A stretch of 64,000 bases of DNA from Azospirillum doebereinerae (lineage in GTDB: Bacteria > Pseudomonadota > Alphaproteobacteria > Azospirillales > Azospirillaceae). The notes beneath the pieces were generated by a model. The model searched no databases and was not told the origin of the DNA. It saw only the letters and a program-made list of their open reading frames with translations. The DNA lies in contig NZ_RZIJ01000006.1 of NCBI RefSeq assembly GCF_003989665.1, positions 184,902 to 248,901 on the forward strand. The letters run 5' to 3'. Made by a program: the position numbers and the translations under genes. Shown here piece by piece: positions 48,393-58,549 of the stretch. Position 1 is the first letter of the stretch. The number at the start of each line of letters is the position of its first letter.

Positions 48393-50567
48393 TTGAGACG
48401 AAACCCAGAGGCCGACGTGACCAATCTTCAGGAACTCGACGCCGTTTGCATCGAGGCGACCGCTCCGGAACGCTTCATCAACCGTGAACTGTCGTGGCTG
48501 GCCTTCAACCAGCGGGTCCTGGACGAGGCCGCGAATCCCAACCACCCGCTGCTGGAGCGGCTGCGCTTCCTGTCGATCTCGGCCAGCAACCTGGACGAGT
48601 TCTACATGGTCCGAGTCGCCGGCTTGAAGGGGCAGGTGGCGGCCGGGGTGAAGGCGCCCAGCCCGGAAAACCTGACTCCGGCCCAGCAGCTGAGTGCGGT
48701 GAAACAGCGCATCATCGCCCTGATGGCGAGCCAGCAGGCGATGTGGCGCACCCTGAAGGCCGATTTGCGCGAGGCCGGCATCGCCGTCGTCGATCCCGCC
48801 GACGTGACGGAGGGCGAGAAGGATTGGCTGGAGGCCAAGTTCCTCGACGACATCTTCCCGATCCTGACGCCCATCGCGGTCGATCCGGCCCACCCCTTCC
48901 CCTTCCTGCCCAATCTGGGCTTCGCGCTCGCGCTGCAACTGCACGACCCGGTGAAGGGGCGCCACATCGACGCGCTGGTGCCGCTGCCCTCGCAGTTGGA
49001 GCGCTTCATCCGGCTGCCCGGTTCGGACATCCGCTTCATCCAGCTCGAAAAGCTGGTGATGCTGTTCATCGACCGCCTGTTCCCCCCGTTCCAGGTCAAG
49101 GCCAACGGCGTCTTCCGCGTGCTGCGCGACAGCGAGATCGAGATCGAGGAGGAGGCCGAGGATCTGGTCCGCACCTTCGAGACGGCGCTGAAGCGCCGCC
49201 GCCGGGGCAGCGTGATCCGGCTGGCGACCGACAGCGGCATGGCCGCCGACCTGCGCGAGTTCCTGCGCCACGAGCTGAACGTCGCCAGCGACGACGTGTT
49301 CATCCTCGACGGGCTGATCGGGCTGGTCGACACCAAGCACCTGATCGTCGACGAGCGTCCCGATCTGGTGTTCCGCCCGTTCAACGCGCGCTTCCCGGAA
49401 CGCATCCGCGACTTCGGCGGCGACTGCTTCGCGGCGATCCGCCACAAGGATCTGGTCGTCCATCACCCGTACGAGAGCTTCGACGTGGTGGTGCAGTTCA
49501 TCCGGCAGGCGGCGCGCGACCCGCAGGTGGTCGCCATCAAGCAGACGCTCTACCGCACCAGCAAGGACAGCCCGATCGTCGCCGCGCTGATCGAGGCGGC
49601 CGAGGCCGGCAAGTCCGTCACCGCGCTGGTCGAGCTGAAGGCCCGTTTCGACGAGGAGGCCAACATCCGCTGGGCGCGCGACCTGGAACGCGCCGGCGCC
49701 CAGGTGGTCTACGGCTTCGTCGATCTGAAGACCCACGCCAAGGTGTCGATGGTGGTGCGGCGCGAGAAGAAGGCGCTGCGCAGCTACGTCCATTTCGGGA
49801 CCGGCAACTACCACCCGATCACGGCGAAGATCTACACCGACCTGTCCTTCTTCACCTGCGACCCGGCGCTGTGCCACGACGCGGCGGTGATGTTCAACTT
49901 CATGACCGGCTACGCCACGCCCAAGGTTCTGGAGAAGATCGCCATTGCCCCGATCACGCTGCGCCAGCGCCTGACCGAGCTGATCCAGGCCGAGATGGCC
50001 CACGCCGCCGCCGGCCGCCCGGCCGCCATCTGGGTCAAGCTGAACTCGCTGGTCGATCCCACCATCATCGACCAGCTCTACAAGGCCTCGCAGGCCGGGG
50101 TGCAGATCGACATGGTGATCCGTGGCATCTGTTGCCTGCGGCCGGGCGTGCCGGGGCTGTCGGAGAACATCCGGGTGCGCAGCATCGTCGGGCGCTTCCT
50201 GGAGCACGGCCGCGTCATCTGCTTCGGCAACGGCCAGGGGCTGCCCGGCCCGCAGGCCAAGCTGTTCATCTCCTCGGCCGACTGGATGACCCGCAACCTC
50301 GACCGCCGCATCGAGACGCTGATTCCCATCGAAAACCCGACCGTACACGAACAAGTTCTTGATCAGATCATGGTCGCCAACCTCAAGGACGACGCAAGCA
50401 CCTGGAAGCTGGGGCCGGATGGCGTGTACCATCGCATCAAGGCCGGTCCGGACGCGTTCAGCGTCCACAATTACTTCATGACCAACCCCAGCCTGTCGGG
50501 CCGGGGCAGCGCGCTGAGCAACAAACGGACGCCTCCGCGTTTGATGTTGCGTACGGTGGTGGCCTGA
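48393..50567 (+). CDS. ppk1: Polyphosphate kinase 1
   Basis: A 724-residue enzyme that polymerises ATP gamma-phosphates into polyphosphate, reversibly. N-terminal [19 protein letters not shown] and [15 protein letters not shown] are typical. The autophosphorylated His is about 448 in [15 protein letters not shown], and the second PLD-like half has EHGRVICFG. The TTG at 48393 follows GGGAGC; a GTG at 48417 after AGAGG is an equal alternative and removes eight residues. It is followed by ppx after 22 bases. Confidence 0.96.
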   Translation: MRRNPEADVTNLQELDAVCIEATAPERFINRELSWLAFNQRVLDEAANPNHPLLERLRFLSISASNLDEFYMVRVAGLKGQVAAGVKAPSPENLTPAQQLSAVKQRIIALMASQQAMWRTLKADLREAGIAVVDPADVTEGEKDWLEAKFLDDIFPILTPIAVDPAHPFPFLPNLGFALALQLHDPVKGRHIDALVPLPSQLERFIRLPGSDIRFIQLEKLVMLFIDRLFPPFQVKANGVFRVLRDSEIEIEEEAEDLVRTFETALKRRRRGSVIRLATDSGMAADLREFLRHELNVASDDVFILDGLIGLVDTKHLIVDERPDLVFRPFNARFPERIRDFGGDCFAAIRHKDLVVHHPYESFDVVVQFIRQAARDPQVVAIKQTLYRTSKDSPIVAALIEAAEAGKSVTALVELKARFDEEANIRWARDLERAGAQVVYGFVDLKTHAKVSMVVRREKKALRSYVHFGTGNYHPITAKIYTDLSFFTCDPALCHDAAVMFNFMTGYATPKVLEKIAIAPITLRQRLTELIQAEMAHAAAGRPAAIWVKLNSLVDPTIIDQLYKASQAGVQIDMVIRGICCLRPGVPGLSENIRVRSIVGRFLEHGRVICFGNGQGLPGPQAKLFISSADWMTRNLDRRIETLIPIENPTVHEQVLDQIMVANLKDDASTWKLGPDGVYHRIKAGPDAFSVHNYFMTNPSLSGRGSALSNKRTPPRLMLRTVVA

Positions 50568-50589
50568 CGGTCGGGTTACGGAGTCGACG

Positions 50590-52116
50590 ATGGTGACGGG
50601 AATACGCGCGGTCGCGCCGCTGAACGAGGCCCAAGGGGCCGGGCGGATCGCGGTGATCGACATCGGGTCCAATTCGATCCGGCTGGTCGTCTACGACGCG
50701 CCCACGCGGTCGCCGATGGCGCTGTTCAACGAGAAGGTGCTCTGCGGCCTCGGGCGCGGGGTGGAGAAGACCGGCAATCTGAATCCCGACGGCGTGGCCC
50801 AGGGGCTGACCGCGCTGGAGCGCTTCGCCAGCCTCGCCGCCGGCATGCAGGTGGCGAGGCTCGACGTGATCGCCACGGCGGCGGTGCGCGACGCCAGGGA
50901 CGGCGCCGCCTTCGTCGCCGAGGTGACCCGGCGCACCGGGCTGGACGTCCGCGTCATCAGCGGGGAGGAGGAGGCCCGGCTCTCGGCCATGGGGGTGCTG
51001 TCCGGCACGCCGGAGGCCGACGGGCTGGTCGGCGATCTGGGCGGCGGCAGCCTGGAACTCGTCGGGCTGGATCGCGGCGTGATCGGCGAGCAGGTGACGA
51101 TGCCGCTGGGGCCGTTGCGCCTGATGGAGACCGGCGTCACCCGCCAGAACGGCCTGGTCCGGCTGATCGACCAGCATCTCGAGGCGCTGCCTTGGCTGGG
51201 CAAGGCGAAGGGGCGACCCTTCTACCCGGTGGGCGGAAGCTGGCGTGCCATCGCCAAGCTGCACATGGAGCAGACCCGCCACCCGCTGCACATCATCCAC
51301 CACTACACCCTTCCGGCCGAGGAGGCGCGGGAGTTCGCGGCGCTGGTCGGCCGGCAGGGCCGCTCGTCGCTGGAGAAGATGGCCGGGTCGCGGCGGCGGC
51401 TCGACACGCTGCCCTTCGCGGCGCTGGTGTTCGAGCGGTTGTTGCGCGCGGCGCAGCCGTCGAAAGTGGTGTTTTCCGCCTACGGGCTGCGCGAGGGGCA
51501 TCTCTATTCGCTGCTGACGCCGGAAGGCCGGCGCGAGGATCCGCTGCTGGCCTCGGCCGCCGACTGGGTGCGGCGCTTCGTCCGCATGGGCGACCCGTCG
51601 CTGCTGATGGATTGGACGGCCGGGCTGTTCGCGGGCGAGGACGACAACGCCACCCGCCTGCGCCACGCCGCCTGCCTGCTGAGCGACGTGGGCTGGGCCG
51701 ACCACCCGGACTACCGGGCCGAGCACGCTTTTCTGCGCATCCTGCGCTACCCGTTCCCGGCGCTGGACCACGACGAGCGGGCCTTCCTGGCGCTCGCCGC
51801 CCACGCGCGCTACGCCGGGACCATCGACGCACCGCTGACGGCGGGTGCCCGCTCGCTGGTCAGCGAGGCGCAGGGGTTGAAGGCGCTGGTGCTGGGGCTG
51901 GCCCTGCGGCTGGCGCACACGCTGTCGGGCGGCGCCACCGCGCTGCTGGAGCGCACCAGCCTGAAGGTCAGCGGCGAGCGTCTGGTGCTGACCCTGCCCG
52001 ACGACGGCAGCGTGCCGTCCGGCGAGGCGGTGCAGCGCCGCATCGACGCGCTCGCCAAGGCGTTGAACCGCAAGGGCGACATCGTCCAGCCCGCCCGTTT
52101 CCAGGCGGCGGAGTGA
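50590..52116 (+). CDS. ppx: Exopolyphosphatase (Ppx/GppA family)
   Basis: A 508-residue member of the sugar kinase/actin fold. Phosphate loops are IDIGSNSIRLVVYD near 24-37 and VGDLGGGSLELVGL near 155. The C-terminal HD-like part (RHAACLLSDVGWADHP) suits the longer Ppx/GppA enzymes, which remove end phosphates from polyphosphate and can also hydrolyse pppGpp. Coupling with ppk1 favours polyphosphate. It is convergent with the DUF1311-like gene 18 bp away. Confidence 0.94.
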   Translation: MVTGIRAVAPLNEAQGAGRIAVIDIGSNSIRLVVYDAPTRSPMALFNEKVLCGLGRGVEKTGNLNPDGVAQGLTALERFASLAAGMQVARLDVIATAAVRDARDGAAFVAEVTRRTGLDVRVISGEEEARLSAMGVLSGTPEADGLVGDLGGGSLELVGLDRGVIGEQVTMPLGPLRLMETGVTRQNGLVRLIDQHLEALPWLGKAKGRPFYPVGGSWRAIAKLHMEQTRHPLHIIHHYTLPAEEAREFAALVGRQGRSSLEKMAGSRRRLDTLPFAALVFERLLRAAQPSKVVFSAYGLREGHLYSLLTPEGRREDPLLASAADWVRRFVRMGDPSLLMDWTAGLFAGEDDNATRLRHAACLLSDVGWADHPDYRAEHAFLRILRYPFPALDHDERAFLALAAHARYAGTIDAPLTAGARSLVSEAQGLKALVLGLALRLAHTLSGGATALLERTSLKVSGERLVLTLPDDGSVPSGEAVQRRIDALAKALNRKGDIVQPARFQAAE

Positions 52117-52134
52117 CGGAGCGCTGTTGCCCGG

Positions 52135-53328
52135 TCAGTCGTCGGGCAGCAGCAGCGCGAGCCGCGTGGCGATGAACCGGTCGGCGGCGGCGCGCGCCGC
52201 CTGATCGGCGGTTTGCGGGTTGAGACCGAACTTGTCGCGGTAGACTTTCGCCGTCGCCGCCAAGGCGGTGGGAAGGGCGGCGATGGTCGCCTTGTACTCG
52301 GCTTCCGGCCATGCGTCGAAGTCGGTCCAGGACCGGAAGGCGGCGATGATCGCCTTGCGCTTGTCCGCGATCTTGCGGGCCTCGGGCGAATGGGGCGCTT
52401 CCAGCAGGGTGCTGGGGACCAGCGAGGCTTGCAGGTTGTCCACCTCGAACTGGCGCTCGTAGCCCTGGCGGATGCTGCCGCGCTCCTCCAGCGCCGGGTC
52501 GATGGCGGGGGCGATGCGCGCCTCCACCCGGCTCCATTCCGGCGAATCGAAGACGGAGAAGGGCGGCTCGCACAGCGCCGGCGAGGAATCGCGGCTGTTG
52601 CCCCAGAAGGCGCCGAACGCCTCGAAGGCCGGTTGGCCGTGCTTGGTGAAGAGGAAGCAGGGCGCTTCCATCTCGGTGGTGGACAGGACGTGGCGCAGAA
52701 ACAGAAGGGCGGTGCCGAGCGGGGCCGTCGCCACGTCGCCGAGGTTGCGCATCTCCTCCCGCAATTCGGGATCGGGGGGAAGGTCGCGGTCGGTCACCGT
52801 CGTGACCAGGGCGCGGATCGTGGCCTCCTTGTCGGCCACCGGGGCTTGGCCGGAGTGGTAGAGATAGACCAGCCACGCCTTGGCGGCGGCGCCGTCGTAG
52901 CGTTGCAGGGCGGCGGCGGCGGCCTTGGGATCCTTCGGGATGCCGGCGGCGACGGCCGCGAGCTTTTTCTGGGCCGCGCTGTTCTGCGTCTGGAGGTCGG
53001 TGACGCGCTTCTCGTAAAGACGGCGGCAGGACTCCAGCGCGGAACGGTCGGCGCAGGCGCGGTCGCGCTCGGCCAGGAACGCCTGCTGGGCGCGTTGGAC
53101 CGTGTCGCGCTCGGCGGCCGGGCTGTTGGCCAGGGTGTCGCGCAGCAGCGTGGCCAGGTCCTCGTTCGCCACCTTCAGGTCGGCGCTGCCGCAGAGCGTG
53201 CGGTCCACCGGCGAGGCGGGCTTGGCGCAGGACAGGCTTTGCGCGGCGGCCGGCGTGACGTGGGCTCCGGCCAACGCCAGCAGGGCCGCCCCGGTCAGAA
53301 GCCAAAACCTCGAACGCGCCGTCGTCAT
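52135..53328 (-). CDS. Secreted LprI/DUF1311-like protein
   Basis: A 397-residue exported protein with a signal peptide ending near HVTPAAAQ. The N-terminal 80 residues have the LprI-type pattern CAKPASPVDRTLCGSADL, then a helical stretch to RACADRSALESCRRLYEKRV, giving four cysteines for two disulphides. The remaining 280 residues are an unrecognised, mostly helical domain with another Cys pair (EAPCFLFTKHG, SPALCEPPFSVFD). The function is not known; lysozyme inhibition is only a family hint. It is the second protein of this type in the window (see 8252-9046). Confidence 0.75.
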   Translation of the reverse strand: MTTARSRFWLLTGAALLALAGAHVTPAAAQSLSCAKPASPVDRTLCGSADLKVANEDLATLLRDTLANSPAAERDTVQRAQQAFLAERDRACADRSALESCRRLYEKRVTDLQTQNSAAQKKLAAVAAGIPKDPKAAAAALQRYDGAAAKAWLVYLYHSGQAPVADKEATIRALVTTVTDRDLPPDPELREEMRNLGDVATAPLGTALLFLRHVLSTTEMEAPCFLFTKHGQPAFEAFGAFWGNSRDSSPALCEPPFSVFDSPEWSRVEARIAPAIDPALEERGSIRQGYERQFEVDNLQASLVPSTLLEAPHSPEARKIADKRKAIIAAFRSWTDFDAWPEAEYKATIAALPTALAATAKVYRDKFGLNPQTADQAARAAADRFIATRLALLLPDD

Positions 53329-53456
53329 GATCGCTCTGTCCCGCTGTCGAAAACCGGCGCGGACGATAGAGCATCGGGCGGGGGACCGGAAGCGGTGCCA
53401 AGCGCATAGCCGCTGGGCATGGCCGCCGGTCGTAAGAGCGTGTGGGCCCTTCGGGG

Positions 53457-54254
53457 TCAGACCTCGATCACCAGCCCGTCATAGGCCGGCTCGACGCCGT
53501 CCGGCAGGATGCGGCGCAGGCTGTCGTAATCCATGCTGTTGTCCATGTGGGTCAGGTAGGCCCGCCGGGGGCGGACCCGCTCGATCCAGGACAGGGTCAG
53601 CGCCAGATGGGCGTGGACCGGGTGAGGCGGTTCGATCCGGCCGCAATCGACCACCCAGGTGTCGACGCCCTCCAGCGCCGCGAAGGCGGCCTCGTCCAGC
53701 CGGACCACGTCGGTCGAATAGGCAAACCTGTCAAAGCGGTAGCCGACGGTCTTCATGTAACCGTGGTCCTGCTCGAACGGGGTCACGGGAAGTCCGGCGA
53801 CCGAGAACGGGCCGGTTACGCGGTGCGCGGTCAGCACCGGGCGGTAGAACGGGAAGCCGGGGCGCAGCGGCTCGAAGCAATAGGGAAAGCGGGCTTCGAG
53901 GTCGCGCAGATGCTCGTCCCAGCCATAGGCGTCGAGCGGCGCGTGGGTCAGCCGGCAGATCTCGCGCAGCTCGTCGATGCCGTGGGCGTGGTCGGCGTGC
54001 TGGTGGGTCCACAGCACGGCGTCCAGCCGCTCGCAGCCGCTGTCGAGAAGCTGCTGGCGCAGATCGGGCGAGGTGTCCACCAGCACCGCCACCCCGGCCC
54101 GCTCGACCAGCACGGAGGGGCGGCTGCGGCGGTTGCGGGGGTTGGCCGGGTCGCAGCGCCCCCAGCCGCCGGGGCCGATCACCGGAACGCCGCGCGACCC
54201 GCCGCAGCCGAGCACGGTGACGCGCGTCGTCGGGGACCGGCCGGCATCGCTCAT
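53457..54254 (-). CDS. MBL-fold metallohydrolase, PhnP-like
   Basis: A 265-residue metallo-beta-lactamase-fold protein with the metal motif THQHADHAHGID, an N-terminal LGCGGSRGVPVIG, and later YSTDVV and LTHMDNSMDYDSL. It resembles PhnP (phosphoribosyl cyclic phosphodiesterase) and RNase Z relatives; no phn genes are near. It is the last gene of the tmk-holB-metG-tatD run and starts 10 bases after tatD, an order I recall as common in alphaproteobacteria. Confidence 0.88.
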   Translation of the reverse strand: MSDAGRSPTTRVTVLGCGGSRGVPVIGPGGWGRCDPANPRNRRSRPSVLVERAGVAVLVDTSPDLRQQLLDSGCERLDAVLWTHQHADHAHGIDELREICRLTHAPLDAYGWDEHLRDLEARFPYCFEPLRPGFPFYRPVLTAHRVTGPFSVAGLPVTPFEQDHGYMKTVGYRFDRFAYSTDVVRLDEAAFAALEGVDTWVVDCGRIEPPHPVHAHLALTLSWIERVRPRRAYLTHMDNSMDYDSLRRILPDGVEPAYDGLVIEV

Positions 54255-54264
54255 GCGGCGGCCC

Positions 54265-55044
54265 TCATGCGGCGGCCTTGTCGAAGAGGCGGAAGAAGTT
54301 CTCGGTGGTGACGCGCGCCAGTTCCTTGGGGGTCACGCCCTTCACACCGGCCACGCAGGCGGCGGTGTGGGCGACGTAGGACGGCTCGTTGCGCTTGCCC
54401 CGGTAGGGGATCGGCGCGAGGTAGGGCGCGTCGGTCTCGACCAGGATGCGGTCGAGCGGCACGTCCTTCACGATGTCGCGCAGCTCCTCGGACTTCTTGA
54501 AGGTGACGATGCCCGACAGCGACAGCGTGAAGCCGAAATCCAGCGCCTCCTCAGCCAGTTGGCGGCCGGAGCTGAAGCAGTGCAGCAGCCCCTTCACCGG
54601 CTGGCCGGCGGCTTCCTCCTTGACGATCCGCATGGTGTCGGAATCGGCGTCGCGGGTGTGGACGATCAGCGGCAGGCCGGTTTCCAGGCTGGCGCGGATG
54701 TGCCGGCGGAAGGCCTCCTGCTGCTGGTCGCGCGGGCTCTTGTCGTAGAAATAGTCCAGCCCGGTCTCGCCCAGCCCGATCACCTTCGGGTGGCGGGAGC
54801 GCTCGACCAGCGCCTCGACCGTGGTGACGGCGAACTCCTCCGCCGCCTGGTGGGGGTGGACGCCGACGGTGCAGAGCACGTCGTCGTAACGTTCGGCCAC
54901 CGCCAGGATCCGGTCGAAGCGGGTCAGGTAGGTGCAGATCGTGACCATCCGCCCGATCCCGGCCTGCCGGGCGCGGTCGACGACCGCGTCCAGCTCCTCG
55001 GCGAAATCGGGGAAATCGAGATGGCAATGACTGTCGATCAGCAT
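54265..55044 (-). CDS. tatD: TatD-family metal-dependent DNase
   Basis: A 259-residue TIM-barrel hydrolase. Metal ligands are visible in DSHCHLDF (HxH at 6-8), GLGETGLDY, VHTRDADSD, LLHCFS and VETDAPYLAP. TatD proteins are Mg-dependent 3'-5' nucleases. Start MLIDSHCHLDF at ATG 55044; metG ends 14 bases upstream. Confidence 0.93.
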   Translation of the reverse strand: MLIDSHCHLDFPDFAEELDAVVDRARQAGIGRMVTICTYLTRFDRILAVAERYDDVLCTVGVHPHQAAEEFAVTTVEALVERSRHPKVIGLGETGLDYFYDKSPRDQQQEAFRRHIRASLETGLPLIVHTRDADSDTMRIVKEEAAGQPVKGLLHCFSSGRQLAEEALDFGFTLSLSGIVTFKKSEELRDIVKDVPLDRILVETDAPYLAPIPYRGKRNEPSYVAHTAACVAGVKGVTPKELARVTTENFFRLFDKAAA

Positions 55045-55058
55045 GTCTTGAGGACCAC

Positions 55059-56609
55059 TCAGGCTTTCGGTTCTTCGACGAAGCGCGGGAAGACGCCCTG
55101 CGAGGTCGGCAGCGGCGTCCCGGCGACCAGCGCGCCCGCCGGCCCCAGATTGCCGAAGCCGCGCGCGTCCGGCCCCTGCGCCAACTGGTCCAGGATTTTG
55201 GCCGAGGCGTCCGGCATGATCGGCTGGGTCAGGATGGCGAGGTGGCGGATCGTCTCGGCCAGCACGTAGAGCACCGTTGCCATCCGCGCCGGATCGGTCT
55301 TCTTCAGCGTCCAAGGGGCCTGCTCGTCGACGTAGCGGTTGCCGTCGCCGACCACGGCCCAGATCGCGTCCAGCGCCTTGTGGAAGGCCTGGGCGCGGAT
55401 CTCGACCCGCACGACGTCCAGCAGATTGTGCGCCGCGCCCAGCAGGGCGTCGTCGGCTTCGGTGAACGGTCCCGGAGTCGGCACCGCGCCGCCGCAGTTC
55501 TTGCCGATCATCGACAGCACGCGCTGCACAAGGTTGCCGTAGTCGTTGGCGAGGTTGCCGTTGATCCGCGCGACCATCTGTTTGTGCGAGAAGTCGCCGT
55601 CGTTGCCGAAGGGCACCTCGCGCAGCAGGAAGTAGCGGGTCTGGTCCAGCCCGTAGGTGGTGACCAGCGATTCCGGCGCGATGACGTTGCCCAGCGACTT
55701 GGACATCTTCTGGCCTTCGATGGTCCACCAGCCATGCGCGAAGACGCGCTTGGGCGGCGGCAGATCGGCGGCCATCAGGAAGGCCGGCCAATAGACCGTG
55801 TGGAAGCGCAGGATGTCCTTGCCGACCATGTGCAGGTCGGCCGGCCAGTACTTGGCGAAGTCGCCCTCGGTGTTCGGGTAGCCCACGGCGGTGATGTAGT
55901 TGGCCAGCGCGTCGAGCCACACATACATGATGTGCTCGTCGTTGCCGGGGACCGGGATGCCCCACTTGAAGGTGGTGCGGCTGACCGAGAGATCCTTCAG
56001 GCCCGACTTGACGAAGGACATCACCTCGTTGCGCTTGCCGGCCGGGGCGATGAAGTCCGGGTTCGCCTCGTAGAAGGCGATCAGCCGATCCTGCCACGCC
56101 GACAGCTTGAAGAAATAGGAGGGCTCCTCGACCCATTCGCACTCGGCGCCGGTCGGGGCGATCTTCTTGCCGGCCGGGTTGGTGGTCAGCTCGTCCTCGC
56201 CGTAGAAGGCCTCGTCGCGCACGGAGTACCAGCCGGCGTAGGAGCCGAGGTAGATCTCGCCCTTTTCCTCCAGCACCTTCCACAGCGCCTGCACCGAGGC
56301 GACGTGGCGCGGCTCGGTGGTGCGGATGAAGTCGTCGTTGGAGTAGTTCATCAGCGAGACGAGGTCGCGGAAGTTCTGCGACACGCGGTCGGTGAACGCC
56401 TGCGGCTCGATCCCGGCGTTCTGCGCCGATTTCTCCACCTTCTGGCCGTGCTCGTCGGTTCCGGTCAGGAACTTCACGTCGTAGCCGTCGAGACGCATGA
56501 AGCGGGCGAGGACGTCGCAGGCCAGCGTGGTGTAGGCGTGGCCGATGTGCGGCACGTCGTTCACGTAGTAGATCGGCGTCGTCAGGTAAAACGTCTTCGG
56601 CCCGGCCAT
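55059..56609 (-). CDS. metG: Methionyl-tRNA synthetase
   Basis: A 516-residue class I synthetase that charges tRNA-Met. The HIGH box is in PIYYVNDVPHIGHAYTTL, and KMSKS in EGQKMSKSLGNVIAP near residue 295. The short, zinc-knuckle-free form (LTTNPAGKKIAPTGAECEWV) and lack of a C-terminal tRNA-binding domain are usual in alphaproteobacteria. ATG 56609 follows GGGAGAG. Confidence 0.96.
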   Translation of the reverse strand: MAGPKTFYLTTPIYYVNDVPHIGHAYTTLACDVLARFMRLDGYDVKFLTGTDEHGQKVEKSAQNAGIEPQAFTDRVSQNFRDLVSLMNYSNDDFIRTTEPRHVASVQALWKVLEEKGEIYLGSYAGWYSVRDEAFYGEDELTTNPAGKKIAPTGAECEWVEEPSYFFKLSAWQDRLIAFYEANPDFIAPAGKRNEVMSFVKSGLKDLSVSRTTFKWGIPVPGNDEHIMYVWLDALANYITAVGYPNTEGDFAKYWPADLHMVGKDILRFHTVYWPAFLMAADLPPPKRVFAHGWWTIEGQKMSKSLGNVIAPESLVTTYGLDQTRYFLLREVPFGNDGDFSHKQMVARINGNLANDYGNLVQRVLSMIGKNCGGAVPTPGPFTEADDALLGAAHNLLDVVRVEIRAQAFHKALDAIWAVVGDGNRYVDEQAPWTLKKTDPARMATVLYVLAETIRHLAILTQPIMPDASAKILDQLAQGPDARGFGNLGPAGALVAGTPLPTSQGVFPRFVEEPKA

Positions 56610-56647
56610 TGTCGGCACTCTCCCGAGGGGGTTGTTCGGCACTGCTC

Positions 56648-57760
56648 TTAGGTGGCGGCGGATTCGAGCGCCGCCAAGGCGTTGAGCACCACTTGCTTGC
56701 GGTCCAGATTTGCGGATTCCGCACGAGCGAAGAGGCGCTGGACCTTTTCCCACACCTCCACCCAACGTTCAAGGCCGCGGGCGTTGGCGAGGCGGGTCAT
56801 CAGGGCGGCCTCGCCCGGAACGACCTCCGCCGGCCATTGCCCGCGCGCCAGCGAGCGGGCGAAACGGGCGAGCCACCAGACCAGCAGCTCCGTCGCCGTC
56901 TCGTAGAGGCCGTCGTCCTGCTTGCGGGTCAGCTTGTCGCCGAAGGCGTGGGCGGCGGTGATGTCGAGCCGGGGCAGGGCGGAGAGCAGGGCGATCATCT
57001 CGCGGTAGAGCGCCAGCCCGCCGGCGTCCGACAGCTGGATGGCGCGGCCGACGCTGCCCTCGGCCAGCCGGGCGAGGGCCAGACGGTCTTCGTCGACGAC
57101 GGTGGGACGGTGCTGAATCAACAGGTTGACGACGGTTTCCTCAGGCAGAGTTTTAAGGTTGAGCTTGCGGCAGCGCGAGCGGATCGTGGGCAGCATGCCG
57201 CCGGGGTTGTCGCTGACCAGCAGCAGCAGGGCGCCGGCCGGCGGCTCTTCCAGAATCTTGAGAATGGCGTTCAAGCCACTGAGATTCATGCGATCCGCGC
57301 CGTCGATCACCGCCACGCGCCAGCCGCCTTCCGCCGAGGTGCGGCGCAGGAAGGGGCCGATCTTGCGCACGTCGTCCACGGCGATGTCGCGCTTGAGCCG
57401 GTCGCGCTTCTCGTCGCGCTGCCGCTCGACCGTCAGCAGGTCGGCATGACCGCCGGACGCCACGCGGCGGAACACCGGGTGCCCGGCCGACAGGTACAGC
57501 GAGGTGGCCGGGGCGTTGCCGCCGAACAGACCCTCTCCCGGTGCCTCCTGGGACAGCACGAAGCGGGCGAAGCGGAAGGCCAGCGTCGCCTTGCCGGTGC
57601 CGGGCGTGCCGCCGATCAGCCAGGCGTGGGGCAGGCGGCCGGAGTTCCAGGCCTCCAGCAGGATCTGCTCCGACTCCTCGTGGCCGATCAGGTCGGGGTT
57701 GCGGCGCGGCGCCAGCGCGTCCTCGGCGGCGGGTTCGGCGGCGGCGCGGGCCTTGCTCAT
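56648..57760 (-). CDS. holB: DNA polymerase III subunit delta'
   Basis: A 370-residue clamp-loader subunit. The P-loop is intact (GTPGTGKATLA at about 52-62) and ADRMNLSGLNAILKILEEPP is the strong signature. The zinc-binding cysteines of enteric delta' are missing, as is common in this class. It overlaps tmk by four bases (ATGA), the classic tmk-holB pairing. Confidence 0.94.
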   Translation of the reverse strand: MSKARAAAEPAAEDALAPRRNPDLIGHEESEQILLEAWNSGRLPHAWLIGGTPGTGKATLAFRFARFVLSQEAPGEGLFGGNAPATSLYLSAGHPVFRRVASGGHADLLTVERQRDEKRDRLKRDIAVDDVRKIGPFLRRTSAEGGWRVAVIDGADRMNLSGLNAILKILEEPPAGALLLLVSDNPGGMLPTIRSRCRKLNLKTLPEETVVNLLIQHRPTVVDEDRLALARLAEGSVGRAIQLSDAGGLALYREMIALLSALPRLDITAAHAFGDKLTRKQDDGLYETATELLVWWLARFARSLARGQWPAEVVPGEAALMTRLANARGLERWVEVWEKVQRLFARAESANLDRKQVVLNALAALESAAT

Positions 57761-58398
57761 GGCGCCAGCCCCAGCCGGGCCGAGGCTTCGGACCAGATTC
57801 GGGCCTGCACGGTGTCGAGATCGGCGTCGGCGTCGATCACCGCGCAGCGCTCGGGCTCACGCCGGGCGATGTCGAGGAAGCCGTCGCGCAGGCGCTGGTG
57901 GAAACCGACGTCCATCCGCTCGTAGCGGTCCTCGCCGCCGTGGCGGGACGCGGCGCGGCGCAGGCCGGTCTCGACGGCGATGTCGAGGATCAGCGTCAGG
58001 TCGGGCTGGAAGGCGCCCAGCGCCGTGGTCTGGAGACCGGCGATCAGGTCACGCCCCAGGCCGAGTCCGTAGCCCTGGTAGGCCATGGTGCTGTCGAAGA
58101 AGCGGTCGCACAGCACCCAGCATCCGGACTCCAGCGCCGGCCAGACGGTGCGCTCCAGATGGTCGCGGCGGGCGGCGGTGTGCAGCAGCGCCTCGGTGAC
58201 CGCACCCCAGCGCCCGGTCTCGCCGGACACCAGCAGGGCGCGGATCTCCTCGGCGCCGGGCGACCCGCCCGGCTCGCGGGTGGTCACCACCTCGACGCCG
58301 CGCGCGGCCAGTGCCTCGGCCAGACGGCGGAGCTGGGTCGATTTCCCGGCGCCCTCGCCGCCTTCCAGGGTGATGAAGCGGCCCTTCGTGACGGTCAT
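57757..58398 (-). CDS. tmk: Thymidylate kinase
   Basis: A 213-residue P-loop kinase that converts dTMP to dTDP. P-loop EGGEGAGKST at 12-21, TREPGGSPGAEEIR, the DR(Y/F) motif LCDRFFDSTMAYQG, and a lid with RHGGEDRYERM. The start ATG 58398 is used; a GTG at 58413 is possible. A repeat element separates it from the dac gene upstream. Confidence 0.95.
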   Translation of the reverse strand: MTVTKGRFITLEGGEGAGKSTQLRRLAEALAARGVEVVTTREPGGSPGAEEIRALLVSGETGRWGAVTEALLHTAARRDHLERTVWPALESGCWVLCDRFFDSTMAYQGYGLGLGRDLIAGLQTTALGAFQPDLTLILDIAVETGLRRAASRHGGEDRYERMDVGFHQRLRDGFLDIARREPERCAVIDADADLDTVQARIWSEASARLGLAP

Positions 58399-58423
58399 TG
58401 TTTGCTTACCCACTCATGGCTTG

Positions 58424-58540
58424 AGAAGCCCTTCTCCCCTTGCGGGAGAAGGGTTGGGATGAGGGGTATTCGCCGCAGGCGAAGAACGAGACTTGCGCCC
58501 CCTCACCCCAACCCCTCTCCCGCGAGGGGAGAGGGGCTTT
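58424..58540. repeat. REP/BIME-like paired inverted repeat, copy 5
   Basis: Left half AAGCCCTTCTCCCC with its hairpin (58426-58453), right half ending GGGGAGAGGGGCTT (58514-58539), oriented oppositely. The centre is TTCGCCGCAGGCGAA. It lies between the dac stop and the tmk start. It is almost base-identical to the inner parts of copies 2 and 4. Confidence 0.8.
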
Positions 58541-58549
58541 ACGAAAACA

